Of a stretch of 64,000 nt of DNA, positions 15,964-23,506 are shown piece by piece. Position 1 is the stretch's first letter. Every line of letters begins with the position of its first letter. The stretch is from the NCBI GenBank assembly GCA_963972525.1, contig CAXAUZ010000015.1:41969-105968 (forward strand), in the 5' to 3' direction. The translations under genes and the position numbers were made by a program. The stretch is from Salinilacustrithrix sp003476595. Its GTDB lineage: Bacteria; Actinomycetota; Acidimicrobiia; Acidimicrobiales; Salinilacustritrichaceae. The notes under the pieces were generated by a model that was given only the letters and a program-made list of their open reading frames with translations, was not told the origin of the DNA and did not search any database.

Positions 15964-16872
15964 GTGACCTACCGGCTCGACCCCGACCGCCCGCTCGTCG
16001 ACGAGGTCCGACGCGTCGCGCTCGAGGGCCTGGACGATGCGATCGACCGCCTCCGGGAGACCGGCGCGCACGCCGACCTGGAGGACGACGTCCACGAGGC
16101 CCGCAAGCGAGGCAAGGAGGTGCGCGGCCTGATCCGCCTGGTGCGCCCCGCCCTCGGCGACGCCTACGCCGCGGTCAACGCCGAGGTGCGCGACGGCGCC
16201 CGGGAGCTGTCCAGCCTCCGGGACGCCCACGCGCTGGTCGACACCGTCGAGGACCTGATCGCCGCCCTCGACGGCAACGGCACCGACGACCTCGAGCGGC
16301 TCGCCGGCCACCTCCGCACCGGCGCATCGGCGGCCACGGACGGGGTCGACGGCGACGACCCACGGATCGCCGTGGCGCGCAGCCGGATGGAGACGGCCCG
16401 AGCGATGGTCGCGACCTGGCCCGGCGCGATCGACGTCGAGGCCGTGGCGGGCGGCGTGGCCAAGACCGCGACTCGCGGTCGCAAGGCCTGGAAGGCGAGC
16501 CGGAAGGATGCCGGCGACGAGCAGGTGCACGAGTGGCGCAAGCGGGTGAAGTACCTCTGGTACCAGGCCCGGCTGCTCGAGGCCGCCGACCCCGACGGCA
16601 TCGGTCCGCTCGTGGCGCAGCTCGACGAGCTGTCCGACCTGCTCGGCGACGAGCACGACCTGACCGTGCTGGTCGAGCACGCGGAGCGAGCCGCCGGCAC
16701 CGACGAGATGGCCGGCGTCGACGGCGACCGCATCGTGGACCTGGCCCGTGCCCGGCAGGCGACGCTGCGAACGGCGGCGCTGCACCTCGGCGAGGAGGTC
16801 TACGGCGATGGCGTCGACGCGCTGGTCGGGAAGCTGGTGGACCAGTGGCCCGTTCAGTCCAGCGCGGCGTAG
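15964..16872 (+). CDS. CHAD-domain protein
   Basis: A 302-residue helical CHAD protein. Two repeats each carry conserved basic and His residues: VHEARKRGKEVRGLIRLV near residue 45 and VHEWRKRVKYLWYQARLL near residue 190, with LRDAH and LGDEHD as the following motifs. CHAD domains bind polyphosphate and are found on polyphosphate granules. The GTG at 15964 with AAGGGA upstream is preferred; another in-frame GTG at 15928 would add 12 residues. It follows the alcohol dehydrogenase by about 40 bases, so polyphosphate handling may be linked to the same stress regulon. Its 3' end overlaps the convergent serine hydrolase by 19 bases. Confidence 0.88.
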   Translation: MTYRLDPDRPLVDEVRRVALEGLDDAIDRLRETGAHADLEDDVHEARKRGKEVRGLIRLVRPALGDAYAAVNAEVRDGARELSSLRDAHALVDTVEDLIAALDGNGTDDLERLAGHLRTGASAATDGVDGDDPRIAVARSRMETARAMVATWPGAIDVEAVAGGVAKTATRGRKAWKASRKDAGDEQVHEWRKRVKYLWYQARLLEAADPDGIGPLVAQLDELSDLLGDEHDLTVLVEHAERAAGTDEMAGVDGDRIVDLARARQATLRTAALHLGEEVYGDGVDALVGKLVDQWPVQSSAA

Positions 16873-18047
16873 ACGGTGGTCCAGAAGTCGGCGAGCGGGT
16901 GGGGCAGCGCGGCGGCCCCGCTGAACATGTCGGTCGAGAGCACCACGCCGACCAGGTCCTCGGCCGGGTCGTTGGCCCACGAGCTGCCGAGACCGCCGTC
17001 CCACCCGTAGGCGCCGACGTTGCGAGCGACGCCGGTGCGACGGACCTGCACGCCGACCCCGAAGCCCCACCCCTGCGACCCGTCGACGGAGATGCTGGGG
17101 TGGAGGCCAGCGGCGACGCCGAGCTGGTCGGTGGTCATCGCCGCCACCGACGCGCGGCTCAGCAGGCGGGAGCCGTCGGGGAGGAAGCCGTCGGCCAGCA
17201 GCATCGTGCCGAAGGCGGCGAGGTCGTCGACCGTGGACACGAGCCCGGCCGCACCGGAGGGGAACGCCGGCGGCATCGACCACTTGCCTTCGGGTTCGTC
17301 GTACACGGACCGCTCGCCGGTCTCCGGGTCGACGGCGTAGGACGTGCCGAGGCGGTCGGTGGCGGTGGTCGAGAACGTCGTGTCGAGCATGCCGAGCGGT
17401 TCGAGGACCCGCTCCCGCAGGAACCGGTCGAACGGCACGCCTGCGGCCCGACCGACGAGCACGCCGAGGATGTCCGACGCGGTGTTGTACAGCCACCGCT
17501 CACCCGGCTGGCGCAGCAGCGGCAGCGTGCCCATGCGGCGCAGCCACTCGTCGGGCTCCGGCGGGACCTGGGGCTCCGGTGCGCCGGGGGACAGGCCGAG
17601 CGCGCCCATGGCGTCGAGCAGCGGCTGGGGCCAGGGCGCGGTGAAGTCCATGCCGAGCCCGCACTGCATGGTCAGCAGGTCGCGCACGGTGATCGGCCGC
17701 TCGGCCGGGACGGTGTCGCCGTCGATCGGGCCGAGCGGGTCGACCAGGACGCGACGGTCGGCCAGCTCGGGGAGGAGGTGGTCGACCGGGTCCTCGAGCC
17801 GCAGCCGGCACTCCTCCACGAGCAGCAGCGCGGCGACCGCGGTGAGCGGCTTCGTCACCGAGGCGATCCGGAACAGGCTGTCCTGCTCGACCGGCGCCGG
17901 CTCGCCCCGGGTGAGCACGCCGGCCGCACCGGTGACCACCGTGCCGTCGCAGCTGGCGAGCCAGGCGATGCCACCGGTCTCGCCGGTCTCGACGTGGCGG
18001 GTCATGCGTTCGTCGAGCTTCTTCTGGAGGTCGGGATCGAAGGCCAT
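16854..18047 (-). CDS. Serine hydrolase, class C beta-lactamase/esterase family
   Basis: A 397-residue cytoplasmic-looking serine hydrolase of the beta-lactamase/esterase EstB group. The nucleophile motif SVTK (S-x-x-K) lies near residue 73, the YNT tyrosine motif near residue 182, and a late GWDGG-type glycine-rich segment replaces the KTG triad. Such enzymes hydrolyse esters or peptides. No signal peptide is seen, so periplasmic penicillin binding is unlikely. GGAGG lies three bases before the ATG. It is divergent from the wax ester synthase gene across about 105 bases that hold a DosR-like box, and its 3' end overlaps CHAD tail to tail. Confidence 0.88.
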   Translation of the reverse strand: MAFDPDLQKKLDERMTRHVETGETGGIAWLASCDGTVVTGAAGVLTRGEPAPVEQDSLFRIASVTKPLTAVAALLLVEECRLRLEDPVDHLLPELADRRVLVDPLGPIDGDTVPAERPITVRDLLTMQCGLGMDFTAPWPQPLLDAMGALGLSPGAPEPQVPPEPDEWLRRMGTLPLLRQPGERWLYNTASDILGVLVGRAAGVPFDRFLRERVLEPLGMLDTTFSTTATDRLGTSYAVDPETGERSVYDEPEGKWSMPPAFPSGAAGLVSTVDDLAAFGTMLLADGFLPDGSRLLSRASVAAMTTDQLGVAAGLHPSISVDGSQGWGFGVGVQVRRTGVARNVGAYGWDGGLGSSWANDPAEDLVGVVLSTDMFSGAAALPHPLADFWTTVYAALD

Positions 18048-18103
18048 GTCCCTCCGACGTTGCCACCGCTGCCAGATCATCGCCACGAGGTCTGCGCCGG
18101 AAA

Positions 18104-18117
18104 GGGTCCGCGGTCCC
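18104..18117. promoter_or_regulatory. Degenerate DosR/DevR-like box in divergent promoter
   Basis: GGGTCCGCGGTCCC has one good half (GGTCCC) and one half with a single mismatch (GGGTCC for GGGACC), with the same 2-base centre as the sites at 13270 and 14808. It is 36 bases before the WS/DGAT start and 57 bases before the divergent hydrolase. Confidence 0.35.
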
Positions 18118-18152
18118 TGTCGTCGTCGCGCTGCCGTTCGTACGGTCCAACG

Positions 18153-19559
18153 ATGGAGAGACTGAGCGCCCTCGATGCCGAGTTCCTGCACGTGGAGGAC
18201 GGCATCGCCCACATGCACATCGCCGGGGTCTCGGTGTTCGAGGGTCCCCGGCCGGAGCTGTCCGAGCTGACCGAGCTGGTCGCGTCCAAGCTCCACCGGA
18301 TCCCCCGCTACCGCCAGCGGGTGCGGACCGTGCCCCTGGAGCTGGGTCGGCCGGTGTGGGTCGACGACCCGCACTTCGACCTCGGCTACCACATCCGGCA
18401 CACCGCGCTGCCCGCCCCGGGCGATGATGGCGCCCTTCGCCGTCTGATGTCCCGCCTCATGGGCCAGGAGCTCGACCGGGAGCGTCCGCTCTGGGAGGTG
18501 TGGTTCGTCGAGGGCCTCGAGGACGGCCGGTGGGCGCTCATCTCCAAGGTGCACCACTGCATGGTCGACGGCGTCTCCGGCATGGACCTGCTCGGCATCC
18601 TCCTCGACGTCGCGCCCGACACGCCGCTGCCCGAACCCGAAGCGTGGTCGCCCGAGCCCGAGCCGTCGGGCGTGACCAAGGTGCTGGACGCCTGGTCGGG
18701 TGCGGTGGCCGACGGGCTGGGTCTGGTCGCCCGGGCGCCCAGCGCGCTGCGGGAGCCCGCGCGCGCCGTGGGCTCGCTCCTCGACACCGGGCGCGGCCTG
18801 TTCGCGCTCACGAAGCACCTGGGCCTGACCACCCCCACCACCTTGGAGGGCAGCATCGGACCGCATCGAAGCTGGGCCCACTCCGTGGTGCCGCTCGACG
18901 ACGTGAAGGCCGTCGGCAAGGAGCTCGGTGTCACGGTCAACGACGTGGTGCTGGCCGTGCTGGCCGGCGCCTTCCGCGACCTGCTGGTGCACCGGGGCGA
19001 GGACCCCGACACCTGCGTGCTGCGGACCCTCGTGCCGGTCTCGGTGCGCACCGAGGACGCCCGGGGCGTGCCCGACAACCGGGTCTCGGTGATCCTGTTC
19101 GAGCTGCCGGTGCACGTCGCCGACCCGGTCGAGCGGGTCCAGGCCGTGCACGAGCAGATGGTCGAGCGGAAGGCGTCGCACATGAGCGAAGCCGGCGAGC
19201 TCGTGGTCCGCCTCGCCGACCTGGCGCCGCCGATGGTGGTCGGCACGGTGATGCGGACCGCCACGCGGGTGCTGGCCCGCATGCCGCAGCGCTCGGTGAA
19301 CACCGTGACCACGAACGTTCCCGGCCCCCAGCTCACGCTCTACTGCCTGGGCCGCCGGATGCTGGTGCACCTCCCGTACGTGCCCCTGTCCCACGGCGTC
19401 CGGATCGGCGTGGCGATCCTGTCCTACGACGGGAACCTCGCGTTCGGGGTCACCGGCGACCGCGACACCGCTGCCGACGTCGAGGTCCTCGCCGACGCCG
19501 TGGTCCTTGGTCACGAGGAGCTAAACACCCGCCGGAAGAGAAATGTGCCGGTGTCGTGA
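18153..19559 (+). CDS. Wax ester synthase/diacylglycerol acyltransferase (WS/DGAT)
   Basis: A 468-residue acyltransferase making triacylglycerol or wax ester from acyl-CoA. It starts with the family signature RLSALDAEFLHVED and has the catalytic HHCMVDG (His134, His135, Asp139) and a late DNRVSV plus TNVPGP motif. Length equals the usual family size. These enzymes associate with the membrane face and lipid bodies. In Mycobacterium tuberculosis the related tgs1 is a strongly induced DosR-regulon gene, which makes the box at 18104 notable. A DM13 membrane protein follows 15 bases later, likely in the same transcript. Confidence 0.93.
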   Translation: MERLSALDAEFLHVEDGIAHMHIAGVSVFEGPRPELSELTELVASKLHRIPRYRQRVRTVPLELGRPVWVDDPHFDLGYHIRHTALPAPGDDGALRRLMSRLMGQELDRERPLWEVWFVEGLEDGRWALISKVHHCMVDGVSGMDLLGILLDVAPDTPLPEPEAWSPEPEPSGVTKVLDAWSGAVADGLGLVARAPSALREPARAVGSLLDTGRGLFALTKHLGLTTPTTLEGSIGPHRSWAHSVVPLDDVKAVGKELGVTVNDVVLAVLAGAFRDLLVHRGEDPDTCVLRTLVPVSVRTEDARGVPDNRVSVILFELPVHVADPVERVQAVHEQMVERKASHMSEAGELVVRLADLAPPMVVGTVMRTATRVLARMPQRSVNTVTTNVPGPQLTLYCLGRRMLVHLPYVPLSHGVRIGVAILSYDGNLAFGVTGDRDTAADVEVLADAVVLGHEELNTRRKRNVPVS

Positions 19560-19574
19560 CACGTTCCCTCGTGC

Positions 19575-20363
19575 ATGACCTGGAACCCTCGCCAGCTGAT
19601 CGGACGCATCACCAGGGGTGAGCGCGTGGCGGCTGGCATCGCCGCGGTCGGGCTCCTCGGGCTCGCCCTGGTGGAGCCCGACATCATCGGAGCACCGTTC
19701 GAGAACGCCAGGACGATCGCGTTCACCGTCGGCGGGACGGTGGTCGCCGCCGCGCTGCTCGTGCTCATGCTGCGCTTCGACGTCCCGCCGGTCGTGCGCC
19801 TCTTCGTCCTGGTCGTCCCCTTCGTCGGCGTCAGCTGGTGGTTGCTGGCTCCGTTCTTCGTCGACGACGTGGTGGACGAGCAGTTCGCGACGTCGATCGC
19901 CGCCGAGCTCGAGGCCGAGGGCGCACCGGCCACCGACGGCGCCGGGCCGACGTCGTCGACTGCGCCCGCCGCAACGGATGAGCCGGACGAGCCGGACGAG
20001 GTGACCGGGACGGTGCCGTCCGGCCCCGTGCTGCTCGCCGCCGGGACCTTCGTCGGCCTCGCCGGGCACTCCGGCACCGGCGACGCCGGCATCTTCGAGC
20101 ACCCCGACGGGTCCCTCGCGCTGCGGTTCGAGTCCTTCGACATCGAGAACGGACCGGACCTCGAGGTGTACCTGGTGCCGGGCGCGGACCAGACGACCCT
20201 CGCCGCCGGCTCCATCCCACTCGGCGCGCTGAAGGGCAACGTGGGCGACCAGACCTACGAGCTGCCTCCCGGCACCGAGCTCCCGCCCGGGCCCTACACC
20301 GCGCTCGTCTGGTGCGAGGCGTTCGCCGTCGAGTTCGTCGGCGCCACGCTGACCATCAGCTGA
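19575..20363 (+). CDS. Membrane protein with C-terminal DM13 domain
   Basis: A 262-residue protein. Three N-terminal membrane spans (about residues 20-37, 47-66 and 75-96) are followed by an acidic Ala/Pro/Thr linker (100-150) and a DM13 domain (about 150-262) with AGTFVGLAGHSGTG, LRFESFDIENGPDLEVYL and a Cys in LVWCEAF. DM13 is an extracytoplasmic electron-transfer or adhesion-like domain whose conserved Cys may bind a cofactor. It directly follows the WS/DGAT gene. No specific function can be given. Confidence 0.82.
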   Translation: MTWNPRQLIGRITRGERVAAGIAAVGLLGLALVEPDIIGAPFENARTIAFTVGGTVVAAALLVLMLRFDVPPVVRLFVLVVPFVGVSWWLLAPFFVDDVVDEQFATSIAAELEAEGAPATDGAGPTSSTAPAATDEPDEPDEVTGTVPSGPVLLAAGTFVGLAGHSGTGDAGIFEHPDGSLALRFESFDIENGPDLEVYLVPGADQTTLAAGSIPLGALKGNVGDQTYELPPGTELPPGPYTALVWCEAFAVEFVGATLTIS

Positions 20364-20381
20364 CGCCGCCGGGGCAGCCGC

Positions 20382-20396
20382 AGCGCAGCGTGCGCT
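20382..20396. terminator. Short hairpin between convergent genes
   Basis: AGCGCA (20382-20387) pairs with TGCGCT (20391-20396) around GCG, between the DM13 stop and the end of the convergent flavoprotein gene. The stem is short, so the assignment is weak. Confidence 0.3.
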
Positions 20397-21727
20397 CAGC
20401 TGGCGGGCCGGATGTTCTGGTTGCCCTGGAAGACGTTGCTCGGGTCCCAGTCGGCCTTGACCTGCTGCAGGCGCCGGAACTTCGCGTCGCCGAACGCCGC
20501 CTTGATCCGCTCCTCGCCTTCGTGCCCGATGAAGTTGAGGTAGACGCCGCCGTTGGTGTGGGCGGCGATGTCCCGGCGGAAGCTCTGGGCCCAGTCGATG
20601 TTGGCGGTGGCGTCCTCGGCCACGTCCCACATGGCGAAGGGGTGGCTGATCCAGCGGACGTCGCGATGGGTCATCGGTGTGGCCTCGTCGGAGACCCGGG
20701 CGATGGCGCCACCCCAGGGGACGAGGATCTGCTGGCTGACGGGCGACGGCCGCTCGAAGCCGTACTTGACGAAGGTGTCCAGCGCCTCGTCCGGGAACGT
20801 GTCGTGGTAGTCCGCGCTCCAGTAGTTGCCGAGGCCGGGTGGGTCGTCGATCATGCACTGGAACTCCGTGTACGGCATGGGGCCGACGAGGTCGACCTCG
20901 GGCCCGAGGGCGCGGAGATCGGCGATGGCGTCCTCGCCGTCCGTGACATCACCCGCCCACAGGATCGCGATCGCCGCGAGGGTCTGGCCCTGCAGGTGGA
21001 CCGGGATGAACTCCTCCGGTGGCCCGGTCAGGAACACCAGCGCCGAGCCGAGCTCGTCCGGTGCGTCGAACGCCATGTCGCGGTAGGCCCGTCCCACCTC
21101 GTAGCCCGCATCGCCCGGCCACAGCAGGAGTCCGGCGAGGACCTCGGGGCCCACGGGGTGGACGGCGAACTCGAAGGACGTCGCGATCCCGAAGTTGCCG
21201 CCGCCGCCGTGGAGCGCCCAGAACAGCTCGGGGTGCTCGTCCTCGCTGGCCGTGACGGTGCGACCGTCGGCCGTGACCAGGTCGACCGAGACGAGGTTGT
21301 CGCAGGCGAGCCCGTACCGACGCTCGAGCCACCCGGAACCGCCGCCGAGGGTGAGGCCGGCGACGCCGGTGGTCGACACGCGACCCCCGGTCGTGGCGAG
21401 GCCGTGCTCCTGCGTGGCGCGGTCGAACTCGCCCCAGGTCGCGCCGGCGCCGACACGAGCGGTCCTCCGCTCCGGGTCCACCTCGACGGCGTTCATGCGG
21501 CGCACGTCGATGACGACGCCACCGTCGTTCAGGCAGAACCCGGCGACCGAGTGCCCGCCGGCCCGCACCGCCACGGCGAGGTCCTTGTCCCGTGCGAGGG
21601 CGAGGGCGTCCTGCACGTCTCGCACCGTCGCGCACTTGGCGATGATCGCCGGTCGCCGGTCGATCATCGCGTTGAAGATGGCGCGCTCCTCGTCGTAGCG
21701 CGCGTGGTCGCTCCCGATGAGCTCCAT
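20396..21727 (-). CDS. FAD-linked oxidoreductase, berberine-bridge type
   Basis: A 443-residue flavoprotein of the PCMH/vanillyl-alcohol oxidase fold with a C-terminal BBE segment. The FAD-binding region reads VRAGGHSVAGFCLNDGG near residue 58, whose His is the usual covalent FAD attachment site, and GGGSGWLERRYGLACDNLVSVDLV further on; GGGGNFGIATSFEF closes it. The BBE end is YLNFIGHEGEERI and WDPSNVFQGNQNI. Members oxidise sugars, alkaloids or other small molecules using O2. A second FAD-linked Cys is not obvious, so bicovalent FAD is uncertain. It lies downstream of the methyltransferase on the same strand, separated by 105 bases containing hairpins. Confidence 0.9.
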   Translation of the reverse strand: MELIGSDHARYDEERAIFNAMIDRRPAIIAKCATVRDVQDALALARDKDLAVAVRAGGHSVAGFCLNDGGVVIDVRRMNAVEVDPERRTARVGAGATWGEFDRATQEHGLATTGGRVSTTGVAGLTLGGGSGWLERRYGLACDNLVSVDLVTADGRTVTASEDEHPELFWALHGGGGNFGIATSFEFAVHPVGPEVLAGLLLWPGDAGYEVGRAYRDMAFDAPDELGSALVFLTGPPEEFIPVHLQGQTLAAIAILWAGDVTDGEDAIADLRALGPEVDLVGPMPYTEFQCMIDDPPGLGNYWSADYHDTFPDEALDTFVKYGFERPSPVSQQILVPWGGAIARVSDEATPMTHRDVRWISHPFAMWDVAEDATANIDWAQSFRRDIAAHTNGGVYLNFIGHEGEERIKAAFGDAKFRRLQQVKADWDPSNVFQGNQNIRPAS

Positions 21728-21743
21728 GAGTGCCCCCTCCTCC

Positions 21744-21766
21744 GGCGCGGCCGGAGTGGCCGCGCC
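21744..21766 (-). promoter_or_regulatory. Overlapping alternative hairpins before the flavoprotein gene
   Basis: GGCGCGGCC (21744-21752) and GGCCGCGCC (21758-21766) form a 9-bp stem. AGTGGC (21755-21760) and GCCACT (21764-21769) form a second stem that cannot coexist with it. The pair sits after the methyltransferase stop and about 17 bases before the flavoprotein ATG, so it may be a terminator or an attenuator. Confidence 0.4.
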
Positions 21767-21832
21767 ACTGGCGCGACGGTACGCCTGCCGGCGGGAACCG
21801 CAAGGGGAACCTGGAAGTCGGTGGCCGTCCTG

Positions 21833-22606
21833 CTACGGACGGCGCGCGAGGAACGTGTAGCCGTAGACGGCGAAGCTCCGGGCCTTCTCCTCACCGCTCG
21901 CACCGGCGAAGGTGTCGAACGGCTCGCTGATGGCGACGTCGGTGAACCCGCTGTCCTCGAGCATCTTCTGCCAGCCCGCACGGGGCAGCCCGCCCGCGAT
22001 TCAGTCGGTCCACAGGTCGATGTCGCGCATCGCCTCCGCCGGGACGCGGTTGCCGTTGGCGATGTCGGCGAACTGCAGCCAGCCGCCCGGGCGCAGCGCC
22101 CGGTAGATCTCGGCGAAGGCAGTCTGCTTGTCGGGGCACAGGTTGATGACCCCGTTCGAGATCACCACGTCGGCCCACCCGTCCTCGACCGGCAGGTCCT
22201 CGGCGTAGCCCTCGCGCATCTCCACGTGGTGGTGGCCGAGCTCGGCCGCAGCGCGCGTCGCCTCGGCGAGCATCTCCGTGGTCATGTCCACGCCGATCAC
22301 CCGGCCCTCGGGGCGGACCTGGTCGGCGGCGACGAAGGTGTCGAACCCGCCGCCGGAGCCCACGTCGACGGCGGGCTCGCCCGGTTCGAGGGTCCGCAGG
22401 ACGAACGGGTTGCCGACGCCGGCGAAGGACTCGACGGCGGCATCGGGCATGTCGTCCACCACCTCCGCCGGGTAGCCGAGGTGGGCGGCTGCCCGGCGCC
22501 CGGTGTGGAAGTGGTACGCCCCGCCGGGCTCGGTGGCCACCATGCGGTACTTGTCCCGGACCTGGTCGCGGAGCTGGTCTCGGTCGACCATCACGTCGTC
22601 GGTCAT
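21833..22606 (-). CDS. ArsM-like SAM methyltransferase with in-frame TGA (candidate selenoprotein)
   Basis: A 257-codon class I methyltransferase if TGA at 22001-22003 is read through. Residues 1-201 contain VDVGSGGGFDT (SAM motif I, about 80-90), GVDMTTEM, REGYAEDLP and DVVISNGVINL. The frame then meets TGA at codon 202 and continues without a break as IAGGLPRAGWQKMLEDSGF and AVYGYTFLARRP to a normal TAG. ArsM and related methyltransferases have a conserved Cys at the equivalent place, just before I(A/S)GAL, where As(III) is bound. Selenocysteine 202 is therefore plausible; a Cys(TGC)-to-stop mutation is the alternative. The start has a strong GGGGGAG site. It lies downstream of an ECF sigma gene on the same strand. 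Confidence 0.75.
21968..21988 (-). promoter_or_regulatory. SECIS-like hairpin after the in-frame TGA
   Basis: On the minus strand, bases 13-17 after TGA (CTGCC) pair with bases 29-33 (GGCAG), an inner CC pairs with GG, and the apical loop GTGC lies 20-23 bases after the TGA, beginning with G. Bacterial SECIS elements typically place a G-starting loop about 16-37 bases after the UGA. A three-base bulge weakens the fold, and the region also encodes conserved residues. Confidence 0.45.
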
Positions 22607-22619
22607 GTCTGCTCCCCCT

Positions 22620-22652
22620 GTGCTCGCACGTCCCCCCGGTGCGTGCGAGCAC
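22620..22652 (-). promoter_or_regulatory. Perfect 11-bp inverted repeat in the methyltransferase leader
   Basis: GTGCTCGCACG (22620-22630) and CGTGCGAGCAC (22642-22652) are exact reverse complements with an 11-base spacer. The repeat ends right at the ribosome binding site of the methyltransferase, 14 bases before its ATG. It could be an operator or a leader hairpin that masks the ribosome site. Confidence 0.65.
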
Positions 22653-22743
22653 CGAGGCTCCCCTCCCAGGGTGAAGGCACGACCCCATGTCTGTAAAGGG
22701 CCCCGGGAGCGCCGGCACACCCGGAGGACGACCAGACGGCCGA

Positions 22744-23493
22744 TCAGCGATCGGTCACGGTCCGCAGGCGGCGCTCGAGATCGGGGTCGATGACCGAGTC
22801 GGGGTCGCGGAGCCGGCCGAGCCGGTCGTGCACGCCGACGAGCGCGGCGTAGAGCGGTGGGCACGTCGGGCAGGTGGACAGGTGGGCCTCGACCACGGCG
22901 GAGGTCGGCTCGTCGAGCTCTCGGTCGAGGTAGTCGCTGACGTGCTGGCGCGCGTCCCAGCAGCGCATGGGGACTCCTCTCGTCAGGGCCCGCCGGTCCT
23001 CGCCGGCGGCGAGGGCGCTCACCAGCGCCATGCGGCCCCGCCGGAGCCGCTGCTTGGCGGCGGGCAGGGAGATCCCGTGGATGGCGGCGATGTCGGCGAC
23101 CCGGCGGCCTTCGACGTCGTGGAGCACGACGGCAGACCGGTAGATGGCGGGCACGTGGGCGAGCGCGTCGAGCAGGTCGGCCCGGGTGGCGGCCTGCTCG
23201 ACCACGCGCTCGGCGTCGACAGTGAAGTCGTCGTCGTGCCAGTCCTGCTCGACCTGGTCGACGCTGATCTCCCGGTCGCTGCGACGGGCTCGGTCGACGA
23301 CCAGGTGGTGGGCGATCCGGATGAGCCAATGCTCCAGCGGCGCGTCGCCCCGGTACTGGTCGGACCGCTCGAGCGCCCGCACGACCGTGTCCTGGACGAT
23401 GTCCGCCGCCAGGTGCGGGTCCCGGGTGACCCCGAGCGCGTACCGGTGCACCGCATCGACGTGCGCCAGCAGCTCGTCGGGGTCGAACGCCAT
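22744..23493 (-). CDS. ECF sigma factor fused to anti-sigma zinc-finger domain
   Basis: A 249-residue protein joining two normally separate functions. Residues about 5-165 form an ECF sigma factor: region 2 with YALGVTRDPHLAADIVQDTVVRAL and WLIRIAHHLVVDRARR, and region 4 with VLHDVEGRRVADIAAIHG and AAKQRLRRGR. Residues about 175-225 form a ZAS/zf-HC2 anti-sigma domain with CWDARQHVSDYLDREL and the HLSTCPTC (His-x3-Cys-x2-Cys) zinc motif. No stop lies between them. Redox or metal loss at the zinc site could free the sigma part in cis. It sits 13 bases after the DUF2892 gene and upstream of the methyltransferase, which it may control. Confidence 0.88.
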   Translation of the reverse strand: MAFDPDELLAHVDAVHRYALGVTRDPHLAADIVQDTVVRALERSDQYRGDAPLEHWLIRIAHHLVVDRARRSDREISVDQVEQDWHDDDFTVDAERVVEQAATRADLLDALAHVPAIYRSAVVLHDVEGRRVADIAAIHGISLPAAKQRLRRGRMALVSALAAGEDRRALTRGVPMRCWDARQHVSDYLDRELDEPTSAVVEAHLSTCPTCPPLYAALVGVHDRLGRLRDPDSVIDPDLERRLRTVTDR

Positions 23494-23506
23494 CGCCTCG
23501 CCGCCG

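Noticed and set aside
15859..17496. Very long open frames opposite or out of frame with real genes, e.g. 15859-17496, 16533-18150, 20312-22696, 23868-25889 and 28207-29970
   Set aside because: Composition is Arg/Pro/Ala/Gly/Val-rich without domains, they lie opposite genes with clear motifs, and such frames are expected by chance in GC-rich DNA.
22001..22003. Simple nonsense mutation making the methyltransferase a pseudogene
   Set aside because: Not excluded, but less favoured: the change falls exactly on the conserved Cys column, the rest of the gene shows no decay, and a SECIS-like hairpin follows.
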